NCBI RefSeq assembly: GCF_928381705.1 | Contig: NZ_CAKMSR010000015.1 | Coordinates: 1-47,628, forward strand | Direction of reading: 5' to 3' | Origin: Rothia nasimurium | GTDB taxonomy: Bacteria; Actinomycetota; Actinomycetes; Actinomycetales; Micrococcaceae | DNA: 47,628 bases | Shown here: one piece after another, positions 15,893-24,108 of the stretch | Layout of the letters: each line of letters opens with the position of its first letter | How positions within the stretch are numbered: position 1 is the stretch's first letter | The notes under the pieces: model-generated | What the model was told of the DNA's origin: nothing | What the model saw: the letters and a program-made list of their open reading frames with translations, nothing else | The model's database searches: none | Program-made: the position numbers and the translations under genes

Positions 15893-16207
15893 GTGCGCGA
15901 AATTTGTTTAGTGCATCTCGATAAGACAAGGCCGGCAGTTGTTTTGACCCGTGAGCCTACGCGGTTTGCGATGACTAAGGTGACCATCGCTCCTATCACC
16001 TCAACGATCAAGGGGTTATCGAGCGAGGTCTTGCTAGGGCCTGCTAACGGTCTTGACCGTGAGTGCGCTATTTCTGTGGATAACATTCTGACGGTCCGTC
16101 AGGACGCCCTAGGGCGGACGATTGGTTACCTCACGGAGCCTCAGGAAAAACAGCTAGCCCAGGCAATTATTTTCGCGTTTGATCTGCGGGCTCCCCTAGC
16201 CCGTTAA
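15893..16207 (+). CDS. MazF/PemK-family toxin (mRNA interferase)
   Basis: A 104-aa protein from a GTG start at 15893, 10 nt after the antitoxin stop. Motifs of the MazF/PemK fold are visible: the N-terminal strand REICLVHLDKTRPAVVLTRE with the catalytic-loop Arg, VTIAPITSTIKGLSSEVLLG carrying the conserved Thr/Ser of the active site, and LDRECAISVDNILTVRQDAL. MazF toxins cut mRNA at short sequences when released from the antitoxin. Length and order (antitoxin then toxin) are the normal arrangement. The cleavage sequence cannot be inferred. Confidence 0.9.
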   Translation: MREICLVHLDKTRPAVVLTREPTRFAMTKVTIAPITSTIKGLSSEVLLGPANGLDRECAISVDNILTVRQDALGRTIGYLTEPQEKQLAQAIIFAFDLRAPLAR

Positions 16208-16219
16208 AGGCGAGCCCGC
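16186..16219. terminator. Hairpin at the end of the toxin gene
   Basis: GCGGGCTC, inside the last codons of the toxin gene, pairs with GAGCCCGC at 16212-16219. It lies between two convergent genes. There is no strong T-tract, so termination is likely but not certain. Confidence 0.45.
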
Positions 16220-16234
16220 AGTCCTTACACATCA

Positions 16235-16921
16235 TTATTCGGCAAGCACTTTCTCATTGAGGAAGGCTGTGATGTGGGTGAGTTCTGCGGCGGCGACTCC
16301 GTGCCCGATGCCGGTGTAGGTGTGGGCGGTGAGGTCGGTGTGCCCGGCTACCCATTCGCGGGTGTAGGCGATTTTGTCGGCGGTGATGATGAGGTCGGCT
16401 TCGTCGCGGCCCCAGAAGAGGGGTAGGGGCTCGTCCGCTAGCTGGGCGTCCTTGAAGTAGTGCTCTCCCCCGGCCACGGCGTAGCCGGAGAGCCCCACCA
16501 CGGCCTTAATGAGGTCGGGGCGGGCGCGGGCTACCGAGGTGGCAAGGGCCATGCCCTGGGAGAAGCCCAGCAGGGTCACGCTGTTGTAGTCGGCGGCGAT
16601 GGGTTCGAGCCAACCCAGCAGATAGTCAACGGCCAGTTCGATGGCGGTAAAGCCGACGGTTTCTAGTTGCTGGTTGAGGGGCCACCACTGGTAGCCCATG
16701 GCGGGTCCCTCGACGTAGGCGGAGTCGGCGTCGGCGGGTAGCGGGTAGCCGACGGGTTGGGGTGCGCGGACGGACGCGTAGGTCACCTTTTCGCTGGGCA
16801 GATAGGGGGTGAGCCCCAGCAGGTCGCGTTCATGGGAGCCGTAGCCGTGCAGAAGGACAACCAGGTGGGTACCCCGGCGAAAGGGTTCTGCCTTTGAATA
16901 TTCAACAGTGTACTGGTTCAT
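16235..16921 (-). CDS. Phospholipase/carboxylesterase-type alpha/beta hydrolase
   Basis: The 228-aa protein has the small serine esterase layout: VVLLHGYGSHERDLLGLTPY (oxyanion-hole region, 21-40), nucleophile Ser121 in GFSQGMAL, an Asp in GRDEADLII and the catalytic His in GIGHGV near the C-terminus. These enzymes (PF02230) hydrolyse short acyl esters in the cytosol. ATG at 16921 follows a G-rich TTGGGGG site. It lies 31 nt after metX on the same strand and may be transcribed with the methionine genes, although nothing links its activity to them. Confidence 0.87.
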   Translation of the reverse strand: MNQYTVEYSKAEPFRRGTHLVVLLHGYGSHERDLLGLTPYLPSEKVTYASVRAPQPVGYPLPADADSAYVEGPAMGYQWWPLNQQLETVGFTAIELAVDYLLGWLEPIAADYNSVTLLGFSQGMALATSVARARPDLIKAVVGLSGYAVAGGEHYFKDAQLADEPLPLFWGRDEADLIITADKIAYTREWVAGHTDLTAHTYTGIGHGVAAAELTHITAFLNEKVLAE

Positions 16922-16952
16922 AACCCCCAACTTACCACCGGCAGAGCCAGCC

Positions 16953-18179
16953 TTAGGCCACTGCCCACAGGTGCTTGCGCCCCCTCAATTTTGCTTCGTC
17001 GGCGGCGTCCTGGGTTTCGATGCTGGTGGCGAGGATTCTTTCGAGCTGTTCGTGTTCGATGAGGAAGCCGTCGTGGCCGCAGGGTGAGTGGATGACGGCT
17101 GGCTCTACGGGGTTGGGCAGGGAGGCTGCCAGGATGTGGGAGTCGGAGGGGAAGAAGAGGCGGTCGGAGTCGACGTAGGCGATGGTCCAGTTGCAGGTGG
17201 TGCGGGCGAGGGCTTTTTCGAGGCCGCCGCGGTCGCGGCCGAGGTCGTGGGAGAGTAGGGCTTCGTTGATAGCGAGGTAGGAGCCTGCGTCGAAGCGGTT
17301 GGTGAGTTTGGTGCCGTGGTGGTCGAGGTAGTTTTCGACCTGGTAGCGGCCGCGTTCTGTGGAAACGGGGTGCAGGACGTTGTGGCCGTCTTGGGCGTCG
17401 CGGCCGAAGCGGAAGTGGAGTTCAGCGGCGGAGCGGTAGGTGGTGTGGGCGATGCGGCGGGCCAGGGCCAGGCCGGTGACGGGGCCGGGGCCGGGGTAGT
17501 AGTCGCCGCCGGCGAAGGCGGGGTCTTGGCGGATCGCCAGGTTTTGCATGTGGCCCCAGGCAATCTGTTCGGCGGTGGCGGCGGGGCCGGAGGCGATGAC
17601 AGCGCAGGAGCGGACGAGCTCGGGGTAGGTGACGGCCCATTCGGCGGCGCGGGCACCGCCGAGGGAGCCGCCGATGACGTGGTGGAGGGAGGTAACGCCG
17701 AGCTGGTCGAGCAGGCGTTTTTCGGCGCGGACGCCGTCGCGGATGGTAACGAGGGGGAAGCGGGAGCCCCAGGGTTTTTGTTCGGGGTCGATACTGGCCG
17801 GGGCGGGTGAGGCTGGGCCGGTGGTGCCGTAGCAGCCGCCGAGCATGTTGGGTGAGATGACGAAGTATTTGTCGGTGTCGATCACGCGGCCGGGGCCGAC
17901 GGCGGTGGGCCACCACCCGGCGGCTTCCGCGTAGGCGCGGTCTTGCTCGCTGGCGTCCGCCCCTACTCGCCCTGCCGAGACGTGGGTGTCACCGGTCAGG
18001 GCGTGCAGGATCAAAACGGCGTTGTCGCCCGCCTCGTTGAGGGTTCCCCAGGTTTCGTATCCGATGGTGACATCGGGCAATACTGCCCCTGATTCGAGGG
18101 TCAGATCACCGACTTTGGCGTAGGTGAGGACGCCGTCGGTACGGGTGGGGGTGGTCTCAGCGGGGCGGGCGGTCGTCAT
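16953..18179 (-). CDS. metX: Homoserine O-acetyltransferase MetX
   Basis: Transfers an acetyl group from acetyl-CoA to homoserine, the first committed step of methionine synthesis in actinobacteria. The 408-aa alpha/beta-hydrolase has the nucleophile Ser172 in GGSLGGARAAEW, the N-terminal HALTGDTHVSAG and NMLGGCYGTTGP segments, and the catalytic His369 in CGHDGFL. It follows metY with only 14 nt between them, so both are under the SAM-IV riboswitch upstream of metY. Confidence 0.95.
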   Translation of the reverse strand: MTTARPAETTPTRTDGVLTYAKVGDLTLESGAVLPDVTIGYETWGTLNEAGDNAVLILHALTGDTHVSAGRVGADASEQDRAYAEAAGWWPTAVGPGRVIDTDKYFVISPNMLGGCYGTTGPASPAPASIDPEQKPWGSRFPLVTIRDGVRAEKRLLDQLGVTSLHHVIGGSLGGARAAEWAVTYPELVRSCAVIASGPAATAEQIAWGHMQNLAIRQDPAFAGGDYYPGPGPVTGLALARRIAHTTYRSAAELHFRFGRDAQDGHNVLHPVSTERGRYQVENYLDHHGTKLTNRFDAGSYLAINEALLSHDLGRDRGGLEKALARTTCNWTIAYVDSDRLFFPSDSHILAASLPNPVEPAVIHSPCGHDGFLIEHEQLERILATSIETQDAADEAKLRGRKHLWAVA

Positions 18180-18193
18180 TGAGCTACCTTTCC

Positions 18194-19540
18194 TTAGCGG
18201 ATGGCGGTGAAGCCGAGTTCGAGGTCGGCGAGGATGTCGTCGATGTGTTCGATACCTACCGAGAGGCGGATGAAGGCGGGGTTGATGCCGATGGCTTCAA
18301 GCTCTTCGGTGGTGGACTGGCTGTGGGTGGTGGACGCCGGGTGTACGGCCAGCGAGCGCACGTCACCGATGTTGACCAGCAGGGAGTGGAGGGAGAGGGA
18401 GTCCACGAATTTCTGGGCGGTTTCGGCGTCGGCGTCCTTAAGGGTGAAGCCGAGGACGGCACCAGCACCCTTGGGCAGGTACTTTTGGGCCAGTTCGTAG
18501 TAGGGGGAATCGGGCAGGCCGGAGTAGGTGACCGATTCGACCTGGGGGTGGTCTTTGAGGAACTGGGCGACTTTGAGGGCGTTCTCTACGTGGCGTTCTA
18601 CGCGCAGGGAGAGGGTTTCAAGGCCGATGGCGATGTTGAAGGCGTTGGTCGGTGAGATGGATGAGCCCAGGTCGCGCAGGAGGGAGACGCGGGCTTTGAG
18701 GATGTAGGAGAGGTTGACTCCGAAGGCACCGTCCGCGCCGAGGTCGCGGGCGTAGACCAGGCCGTGGTAGCTTTCGTCGGGCTGGTTGAAGAGGGGGTAC
18801 TTGTCGGGGTAGGCGCCGTAGTCGAAGTTACCGGAGTCTACGATGACGCCGCCGACCGAGGTGCCGTGGCCGCCCAGGTATTTGGTGGCTGAGTGGATGA
18901 CCACGTCAGCGCCGTGCTTGATGGGGTTGAGCAGGTAGGGGGTGGCGATGGTGTTATCGACGATGAGGGGCACACCGATCTCATGGGCTACGCCCGAGAT
19001 AGCTTCGATATCGAGGACGTCGCCGCGGGGGTTGGGCAGGGTTTCTGCGTAGAAGGCCTTGGTGTTCTCGCGGGCTGCTGCCCGCCAGGACTCGGGGTCG
19101 GCGGGGTCGTCAACGAAGGTGGTTTCGATGCCGAGGTTCTTGAGGGTGTACTTGAGCAGGTTGAAGCTGCCGCCGTAGAGGGAGGGGGAGGCAACGATGT
19201 GGTCCCCGGCCCCGGCGATGTTCAGGATGGCGAAGGTTGAGGCTGCCTGGCCGCTGGCAAGCAGCAGGGCACCGACACCGCCTTCGAGGGCAGCGATACG
19301 GTTTTCAACGGCTTCCTGGGTGGGGTTGTTGATGCGGGAGTAGATGGGGCCAAGCTCTGAGAGGGCGAAGCGGCCTGCTGCCTGGGCGGAGTCCTTGAAG
19401 ACAAAGGACGTGGTCTGGTAGATGGGTAGGGCGCGGGCGCCGGTTGCCGGGTCGGGTTCCTGGCCTGCGTGAATCTGCTGGGTTTCGAACTTCCAGCCGG
19501 TGGGGTTGGAGGGGGTGGGAACGGTGTTCTCGGTGGTCAT
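18194..19540 (-). CDS. metY: O-acetylhomoserine sulfhydrylase MetY
   Basis: Uses O-acetylhomoserine from MetX and sulfide to form homocysteine. The 448-aa protein is a Cys/Met-metabolism PLP enzyme: WKFETQQIHAGQEPDPATGA at the start, YSRINNPT phosphate-binding segment (67-74), and the PLP-binding Lys220 in HSATKYLGGHGTSVGG. Length above 420 aa and the internal insertion around 240-280 fit MetY rather than MetB. It is the first gene of the metY-metX unit; GGAG stands 9 nt before the ATG in the riboswitch leader. Confidence 0.95.
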   Translation of the reverse strand: MTTENTVPTPSNPTGWKFETQQIHAGQEPDPATGARALPIYQTTSFVFKDSAQAAGRFALSELGPIYSRINNPTQEAVENRIAALEGGVGALLLASGQAASTFAILNIAGAGDHIVASPSLYGGSFNLLKYTLKNLGIETTFVDDPADPESWRAAARENTKAFYAETLPNPRGDVLDIEAISGVAHEIGVPLIVDNTIATPYLLNPIKHGADVVIHSATKYLGGHGTSVGGVIVDSGNFDYGAYPDKYPLFNQPDESYHGLVYARDLGADGAFGVNLSYILKARVSLLRDLGSSISPTNAFNIAIGLETLSLRVERHVENALKVAQFLKDHPQVESVTYSGLPDSPYYELAQKYLPKGAGAVLGFTLKDADAETAQKFVDSLSLHSLLVNIGDVRSLAVHPASTTHSQSTTEELEAIGINPAFIRLSVGIEHIDDILADLELGFTAIR

Positions 19541-19621
19541 GCGGCTACTCCTTAATGAAGGTTTGTCTCAGTGTTCAGTTGAAACGGGCCGCATGCCGTA
19601 TCTTCCGCCCGGGTAAGGAGG

Positions 19622-19660
19622 AAAAAAATCTGATGCCCTCACAGAAGATAGAGGCACATC
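19622..19660 (-). terminator. Riboswitch-linked attenuator terminator before metY
   Basis: On the minus strand GATGTGCCTC and GAGGGCATC form an imperfect stem, followed by ATT and a run of seven T in total. It lies directly after the SAM-IV aptamer and 82 nt before the metY ATG, the position of an off-switch terminator. Confidence 0.7.
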
Positions 19661-19780
19661 GGTCCCGCGCTTGCGTACCTGGTTCTCGGTAGGTACGCCA
19701 GGTCTTCACCCAGGGCACCCCACCGCGAGTGGAGGGTTGCCGACCAGCTAGCTGGGGCTTAGCGCTGGTTCTCTTGACCT
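19661..19780 (-). ncRNA. SAM-IV riboswitch (metY-metX leader)
   Basis: Read on the minus strand, the leader carries the conserved actinobacterial SAM-IV core: GGTC at the 5' end, ACCAGCGCTAAGCCCCAGCT, GCTGGTCGGCAACCCTCC, GCGGTGGGGTGCCCTGGGTG, AAGACCTGG and the closing GCAAGCGCGGGACC, in that order. These blocks match the S-adenosylmethionine-binding fold described for actinobacteria as I remember it. High SAM would be expected to lower metY-metX expression, consistent with the terminator that follows immediately. Confidence 0.88.
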
Positions 19781-19786
19781 GCCTCT

Positions 19787-19816
19787 AGTCTGGCTGGCTC
19801 ACCCGGGGAGCGTCAA
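19787..19816 (-). promoter_or_regulatory. Promoter of the metY-metX transcript
   Basis: TTGACG and CAGACT are 18 nt apart on the minus strand. The predicted transcription start, about 7 nt further, coincides with the first base of the riboswitch. Confidence 0.55.
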
Positions 19817-19917
19817 GAAAGAGCTCTAAAGTTTCAGCATGTGTCCTTGTATTGCGTACGTTACGTTCTGTGAGCGTCATTTAGAATGGTGGGAAGCGAG
19901 TTTTTACGAAAGGGCTG

Positions 19918-22101
19918 ATGATGTCTCTGACTCCTCCTCTTGCCAAGCGTGTACCCGTTGAGCGCACCCATCACGGTGATACTTTTGTTGATCACTATGA
20001 GTGGTTGCGCGATAAGGAAAGCGCCGAGGTTCTAGAGCATCTACGCGCTGAGAACGCCTTTACCGAGGCGGTCACAGAAGACCAGCAGCCCCTGCGGGAC
20101 GCTATTTTTGAAGAGATTAAGGGGCGCACCCAGCTCACCGATATGTCGGTGCCCTCGCGCCGCGGGGCCTGGTGGTACTTTAACCGCACGGTTGCCGGTG
20201 AACAGTACCCGGTCATGTGCCGCGTCCCCGCCCTTACAGAGGGCAGCGTTGAAGAGCGCTACCAGCCGCCGGTCGTCCGCCCCGGTGAGCCGCTTGACGG
20301 CGAGCAGGTCGTGCTGGACTGCAACGAGTTTGCCCGCGACATGGCCTTTTTCTCCCTGGGTTCCTTCCAGGTCACCCGCGACGGCTCCCTGCTGACCTTC
20401 GGTGTTGATGACTCGGGCGATGAGCGCTACACCCAGTACTTCAAGAACCTCGACACCGGCGAGATTCTGGAGGAAAAGATTGAGGACGTCTTCGCTGGCG
20501 CCTTCTTTGCCTCCGGCGCTAAGCACCTGATCTACTCGGTAGCTGACGAGTCCTGGCGCCCCTATGAGGTGCGCGCCCACGCTATCGGCACCAATGCCTC
20601 TGAAGATTTTGCCCTCTACCGCGAAGACGATAACGGCCTCTGGTTGGGTGCTGGTATGTCGTCCTCTCGTACCCACGTGGTCATTACCTCATCCAACTCT
20701 GAGTACTCAGAGACCCGCATTATCAACATTCATGAGCTTGGTCAGCTAGAACCCACCCTCATTATGAAGCGGGACGCCGGTATCGAATACTCCACCGATA
20801 TCATCGACGTGGAAGGCACCGGCTATCTGGTCATCGGCCATAACTATGAGGCTCCCAACGGTGAAATCGTGCTGGCCCCCCTGCGGGAAGAATATGTACC
20901 CTTTGCCGACTTCAAGGCCAGCTGGATTCCCCTGGTGCCCCACCGCGAGGACGTCCGCCTAGAGGGTTTCAAGTTCTCCCGCAACCATCTGGTGCTCATG
21001 GCCCGCGAGAACACCACCGTCAAGGTATTCGTGGCCCCGCGTACCGCTCTCGCTGAGCAGGTAGCTTCTGCCCACCCCCAGGGTATTGACCTCTACGAGC
21101 CCGGCGGCTTCACCGAAGAGCTCTACACGTCAGCCTTCTCCGGTGTGAACATCATGTCCCCGGTTATCCGCCTAAACTACACCTCCTACCTCACCCCCAG
21201 CAGCGTCTACGACTACTTCCCCGATACCGACGACCTCGTGCTACGCCGCCGCACCCCCGTCATCGGCTACGAGCCCGAGAACTACACCGCCTACCGCATG
21301 TGGGCACCGGCAGCGGACGGAGCCATGATTCCGCTCTCCGTCATGCACCGCGCCGACCTCGATAAGTCGCGGGAAAACCCCCTGATTCAGTACGGCTACG
21401 GGTCCTATGAGTCCTCCATGGACCCCTATTTCTCCACCGCCCGCCTCAGCGTGCTGGACCGCGGCGTTATCTTCGTCGTTGCCCACATCCGCGGTGGCGG
21501 CGAAATGGGCCGCGCCTGGTACACCGAGGGCAAGAAGCTAGCCAAGAAAAACACCTTCACCGACTTCATCGACGCCACCGACTTCCTAGCCTCCCAGGCA
21601 TGGGTGGACGCTGCCCGTATCGGTATCATGGGTGGATCAGCCGGCGGCCTGCTCATGGGCGCCGTCGTCAACATGGCCCCCGAAAAATACGCGGCCTGCC
21701 TGGCCCAGGTCCCCTTCGTGGACGCCCTCACCACCATTCTCGACCCCAACCTGCCCCTCTCAGCCCTGGAATGGGAAGAATGGGGCAACCCCATCACCGA
21801 CAAGGAGGTCTACGACTACATGAAGTCCTACACCCCCTACGAAAACATCCGCCCCGTCAAGTACCCGGCCATCGCAGCTGTTACCTCCCTCAACGACACC
21901 CGCGTCTTCTACGTCGAGCCCGCCAAGTGGGTAGCAGCCCTGCGCGAAACCATCGACCCGGCCTCCCCCACTCCCCTGCTCAAAATTGAGATGGACGGCG
22001 GCCACGGCGGCGGATCAGGCCGTTACACCGCCTGGCGTGAAATTGCCTGGGACTACTCCTTCCTGCTCACCCACCTGGGTGCCACTAGCGTCACGGAGTA
22101 A
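19918..22101 (+). CDS. ptrB: Oligopeptidase B (S9A serine peptidase)
   Basis: The 727-aa protein has the two-domain prolyl oligopeptidase layout. Residues 1-75 and about 430-727 form the alpha/beta-hydrolase domain; the middle part is the seven-bladed propeller that limits access to oligopeptides. The start contains RTHHGDTFVDHYEWLRDKES. The nucleophile is Ser574 in GGSAGG, with the catalytic Asp in SLNDTRVFYVEPAKW and the His in MDGGHGGGSGRY. ARG/HIRGGGEMGRAWY and NTFTDFIDATDFL are typical of oligopeptidase B, which cuts after basic residues. Cytosolic: no signal peptide. GAAAGG lies 4 nt before the first of two adjacent ATG codons. Confidence 0.93.
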   Translation: MMSLTPPLAKRVPVERTHHGDTFVDHYEWLRDKESAEVLEHLRAENAFTEAVTEDQQPLRDAIFEEIKGRTQLTDMSVPSRRGAWWYFNRTVAGEQYPVMCRVPALTEGSVEERYQPPVVRPGEPLDGEQVVLDCNEFARDMAFFSLGSFQVTRDGSLLTFGVDDSGDERYTQYFKNLDTGEILEEKIEDVFAGAFFASGAKHLIYSVADESWRPYEVRAHAIGTNASEDFALYREDDNGLWLGAGMSSSRTHVVITSSNSEYSETRIINIHELGQLEPTLIMKRDAGIEYSTDIIDVEGTGYLVIGHNYEAPNGEIVLAPLREEYVPFADFKASWIPLVPHREDVRLEGFKFSRNHLVLMARENTTVKVFVAPRTALAEQVASAHPQGIDLYEPGGFTEELYTSAFSGVNIMSPVIRLNYTSYLTPSSVYDYFPDTDDLVLRRRTPVIGYEPENYTAYRMWAPAADGAMIPLSVMHRADLDKSRENPLIQYGYGSYESSMDPYFSTARLSVLDRGVIFVVAHIRGGGEMGRAWYTEGKKLAKKNTFTDFIDATDFLASQAWVDAARIGIMGGSAGGLLMGAVVNMAPEKYAACLAQVPFVDALTTILDPNLPLSALEWEEWGNPITDKEVYDYMKSYTPYENIRPVKYPAIAAVTSLNDTRVFYVEPAKWVAALRETIDPASPTPLLKIEMDGGHGGGSGRYTAWREIAWDYSFLLTHLGATSVTE

Positions 22102-22109
22102 ACCCGCTC

Positions 22110-23150
22110 ATGCCCCCGTCCGCTGATCTAGTAGATCTCACCCCGCGCGTCCCCCACGAAATCTTGCTCTCCCTGCTGAATAAGCCGCCCTACCGGGAAA
22201 AGTGGATGCGGCACGTGCAACGACGCCGGGGTAACTCCATCAACCAACGAGCCGTAGCCACCTTCATCGCCTACGAGCTTTCTGACTACCTGGACCAGGA
22301 CATCGACCCGGCCACCATCAAAGACCGGGTCTCGCGCGCCCTGAACGGTGAAGCGATTTCGGACGCCACCGCCCACATGTTCATCACGGCCTTCGAGTTC
22401 ACCTCAGCCGAAGCCAGAGAACTGCAGCGGGCCCTCTCAGCCCACAGCCTCAGCCGCAAGCTCGCCCAGCGGGCAGAGACCCTCACCAGCGCCGAACGCA
22501 CCATCGACACCCGCAACTACACCTCCCTCTCCACCCTGATGGACGGCCACGTCGACCGTTTCGGGTTCATGCGCCACTTCGTCGTCACCGAGATTATCCG
22601 CTCTGAGGTTGATGAGCTCACCCTCATCTCTCCGCGCTTCGAGTCCACGGATTCTACCGCCACCCTTGTTGAAGGTGGCGAACTCATCTCTATGAACGAG
22701 CATGAACGCGCCCATATCCATCACGAGGAAAACACCATGTGGCAGCTAGCCATCAAACCGCCTGTTCCAATCCGTTACGGCCAGGTTCACCAGATTCGCT
22801 ACCGCATCGACCTCAACATCGACCGCATGCTGCTAGAACCAGAAGACCGCAACTACGCTTCCTTGGGGCCCTTCACCCCGGCACGGTTCAACGTCTCCCT
22901 AGCGCTCACTTTCGATGCGGAGCCCTCGAATATGGTTCAAAAAATTTGGTCCCACACCATGAAGGACGAAAGCCTGCTAGAAGTCGTTGAGCTCCCCTCC
23001 CAGCAGCGCTACTCCATGAGCTTCCCCATCGCCGAGGATACCGTTTTCGCCTACTTCTGGGACGCCGACTACGAGGGCGCCATCCGCCACTACCACGGGG
23101 ATGACCCCGCCTGGCTCTCCCGCCTCACCCCCGCCGACCCCACCTCATAG
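22110..23150 (+). CDS. Uncharacterised actinobacterial protein, paralogue 1 of a tandem pair
   Basis: A 346-aa soluble protein with no signal peptide or membrane segment. Residues about 25-115 are helical and contain ATIKDRVSRALNGEAISDAT followed by MFITAFEFTSAEARELQRAL, a regulator-like helical block shared with the next gene. From about 150 the sequence is strand-rich (RHFVVTEIIRSEVDELTLIS, then RYGQVHQIRYRIDLNID) and ends FPIAEDTVFAYFWD. I recognise the general form from hypothetical actinobacterial proteins but know of no function. It starts 8 nt after ptrB, so it is likely in the same transcript. Confidence 0.7.
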   Translation: MPPSADLVDLTPRVPHEILLSLLNKPPYREKWMRHVQRRRGNSINQRAVATFIAYELSDYLDQDIDPATIKDRVSRALNGEAISDATAHMFITAFEFTSAEARELQRALSAHSLSRKLAQRAETLTSAERTIDTRNYTSLSTLMDGHVDRFGFMRHFVVTEIIRSEVDELTLISPRFESTDSTATLVEGGELISMNEHERAHIHHEENTMWQLAIKPPVPIRYGQVHQIRYRIDLNIDRMLLEPEDRNYASLGPFTPARFNVSLALTFDAEPSNMVQKIWSHTMKDESLLEVVELPSQQRYSMSFPIAEDTVFAYFWDADYEGAIRHYHGDDPAWLSRLTPADPTS

Positions 23151-23151
23151 C

Positions 23152-24048
23152 ATGTCTACTACACCCCACTCAGACTCAACCACCCAGCTAGTCAGCGCCC
23201 TACTCCGCTCAGAGCTCTTGGAACCCTATGTGCGCGACACCTGGGAACGCTACATCCACCACGAAAAACTGGGCGAAGCCAACCCCTTCTCTATCAGGGC
23301 TATCGCCCGCACCATCAGCGCCCACCAGCACACCGTCTACGGCCTAGAAATCCCGCCCCACAAGTACAAAGACCGGGTACGCCGCGCTATTACCGGTGAA
23401 CACATCAGCAGCGAAACCATCGACCTATTCAGCGAAACCTTCGGCTTCGACGAACGCACCCAAAAAGCCCTCCACAAGGCAGCCACTCAAGGTTTCGACG
23501 ACTCAGAAACCGTCCAGTTCCTCCGCACCAACCCCCAGGTGCTCACCTCAAGCTGCTACCTCGACATTCAGCTTGACCCGACTAATCCCGGTGCTTTTAC
23601 CCTCAACGCCACCTACACCCTGCTCAGCCTCGAATCAGGCTGCTCCGCCTTCGTCTTTGCCCTGCCCCAGGGGCAAGAGCTCATCTGCACCAACCGCCAT
23701 TTTTCGGTATCACGCGTGAGTGAAGACCAGGACTGGGTCTTCACCCCCACCAGCTTCATCCCGCCCCTACAAACCTTCATGCTGCGTTTCAGCGTCCGCG
23801 GCACCGTCCACCCCCAGGCGGACGGCAGCTACCAGCTCCTTTTACCCTTCACCCACCGCAGCTACTCCGCAGCCATCAAACTCACCACAGCAGGCAGCCC
23901 CCTAGCTGTGAGCTTCACCGAGCAGGCCTCTGCCGGGAACTCCCCTATCACCACCAGCTGTGCTGAAACCGTCACCGACTACCTCTCCCACTTCTACCCC
24001 AGCCTCAAAGACACCACTCTTGCCCTCAACTGGGCCCCCGCTACCTAA
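23152..24048 (+). CDS. Uncharacterised actinobacterial protein, paralogue 2 of a tandem pair
   Basis: A 298-aa protein starting one base after the stop of paralogue 1. Residues about 20-110 repeat the helical block: HKYKDRVRRAITGEHISSET then LFSETFGFDERTQKALHKAA, aligning with KDRVSRALNGEAIS and FITAFEFTSAEARELQRAL of paralogue 1. The C-terminal 190 residues are again strand-rich and end with a similar KDTTLALNW segment. No catalytic motif is visible. The two genes arose by tandem duplication and have diverged considerably. The in-frame start 51 nt upstream lies within paralogue 1 and is not needed. Confidence 0.7.
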   Translation: MSTTPHSDSTTQLVSALLRSELLEPYVRDTWERYIHHEKLGEANPFSIRAIARTISAHQHTVYGLEIPPHKYKDRVRRAITGEHISSETIDLFSETFGFDERTQKALHKAATQGFDDSETVQFLRTNPQVLTSSCYLDIQLDPTNPGAFTLNATYTLLSLESGCSAFVFALPQGQELICTNRHFSVSRVSEDQDWVFTPTSFIPPLQTFMLRFSVRGTVHPQADGSYQLLLPFTHRSYSAAIKLTTAGSPLAVSFTEQASAGNSPITTSCAETVTDYLSHFYPSLKDTTLALNWAPAT

Positions 24049-24074
24049 GGCCCTTTGTTTTCACCCAAAAATTT

Positions 24075-24102
24075 TTGCCGCACAATAAAACTGCGATATA
24101 AG
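24075..24102 (+). promoter_or_regulatory. Promoter of the candidate structured RNA
   Basis: TTGCCG and TATAAG are separated by 16 nt. The predicted start near 24109 is followed by no open reading frame of credible length but by six hairpins. Confidence 0.5.
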
Positions 24103-24108
24103 CGAGAC

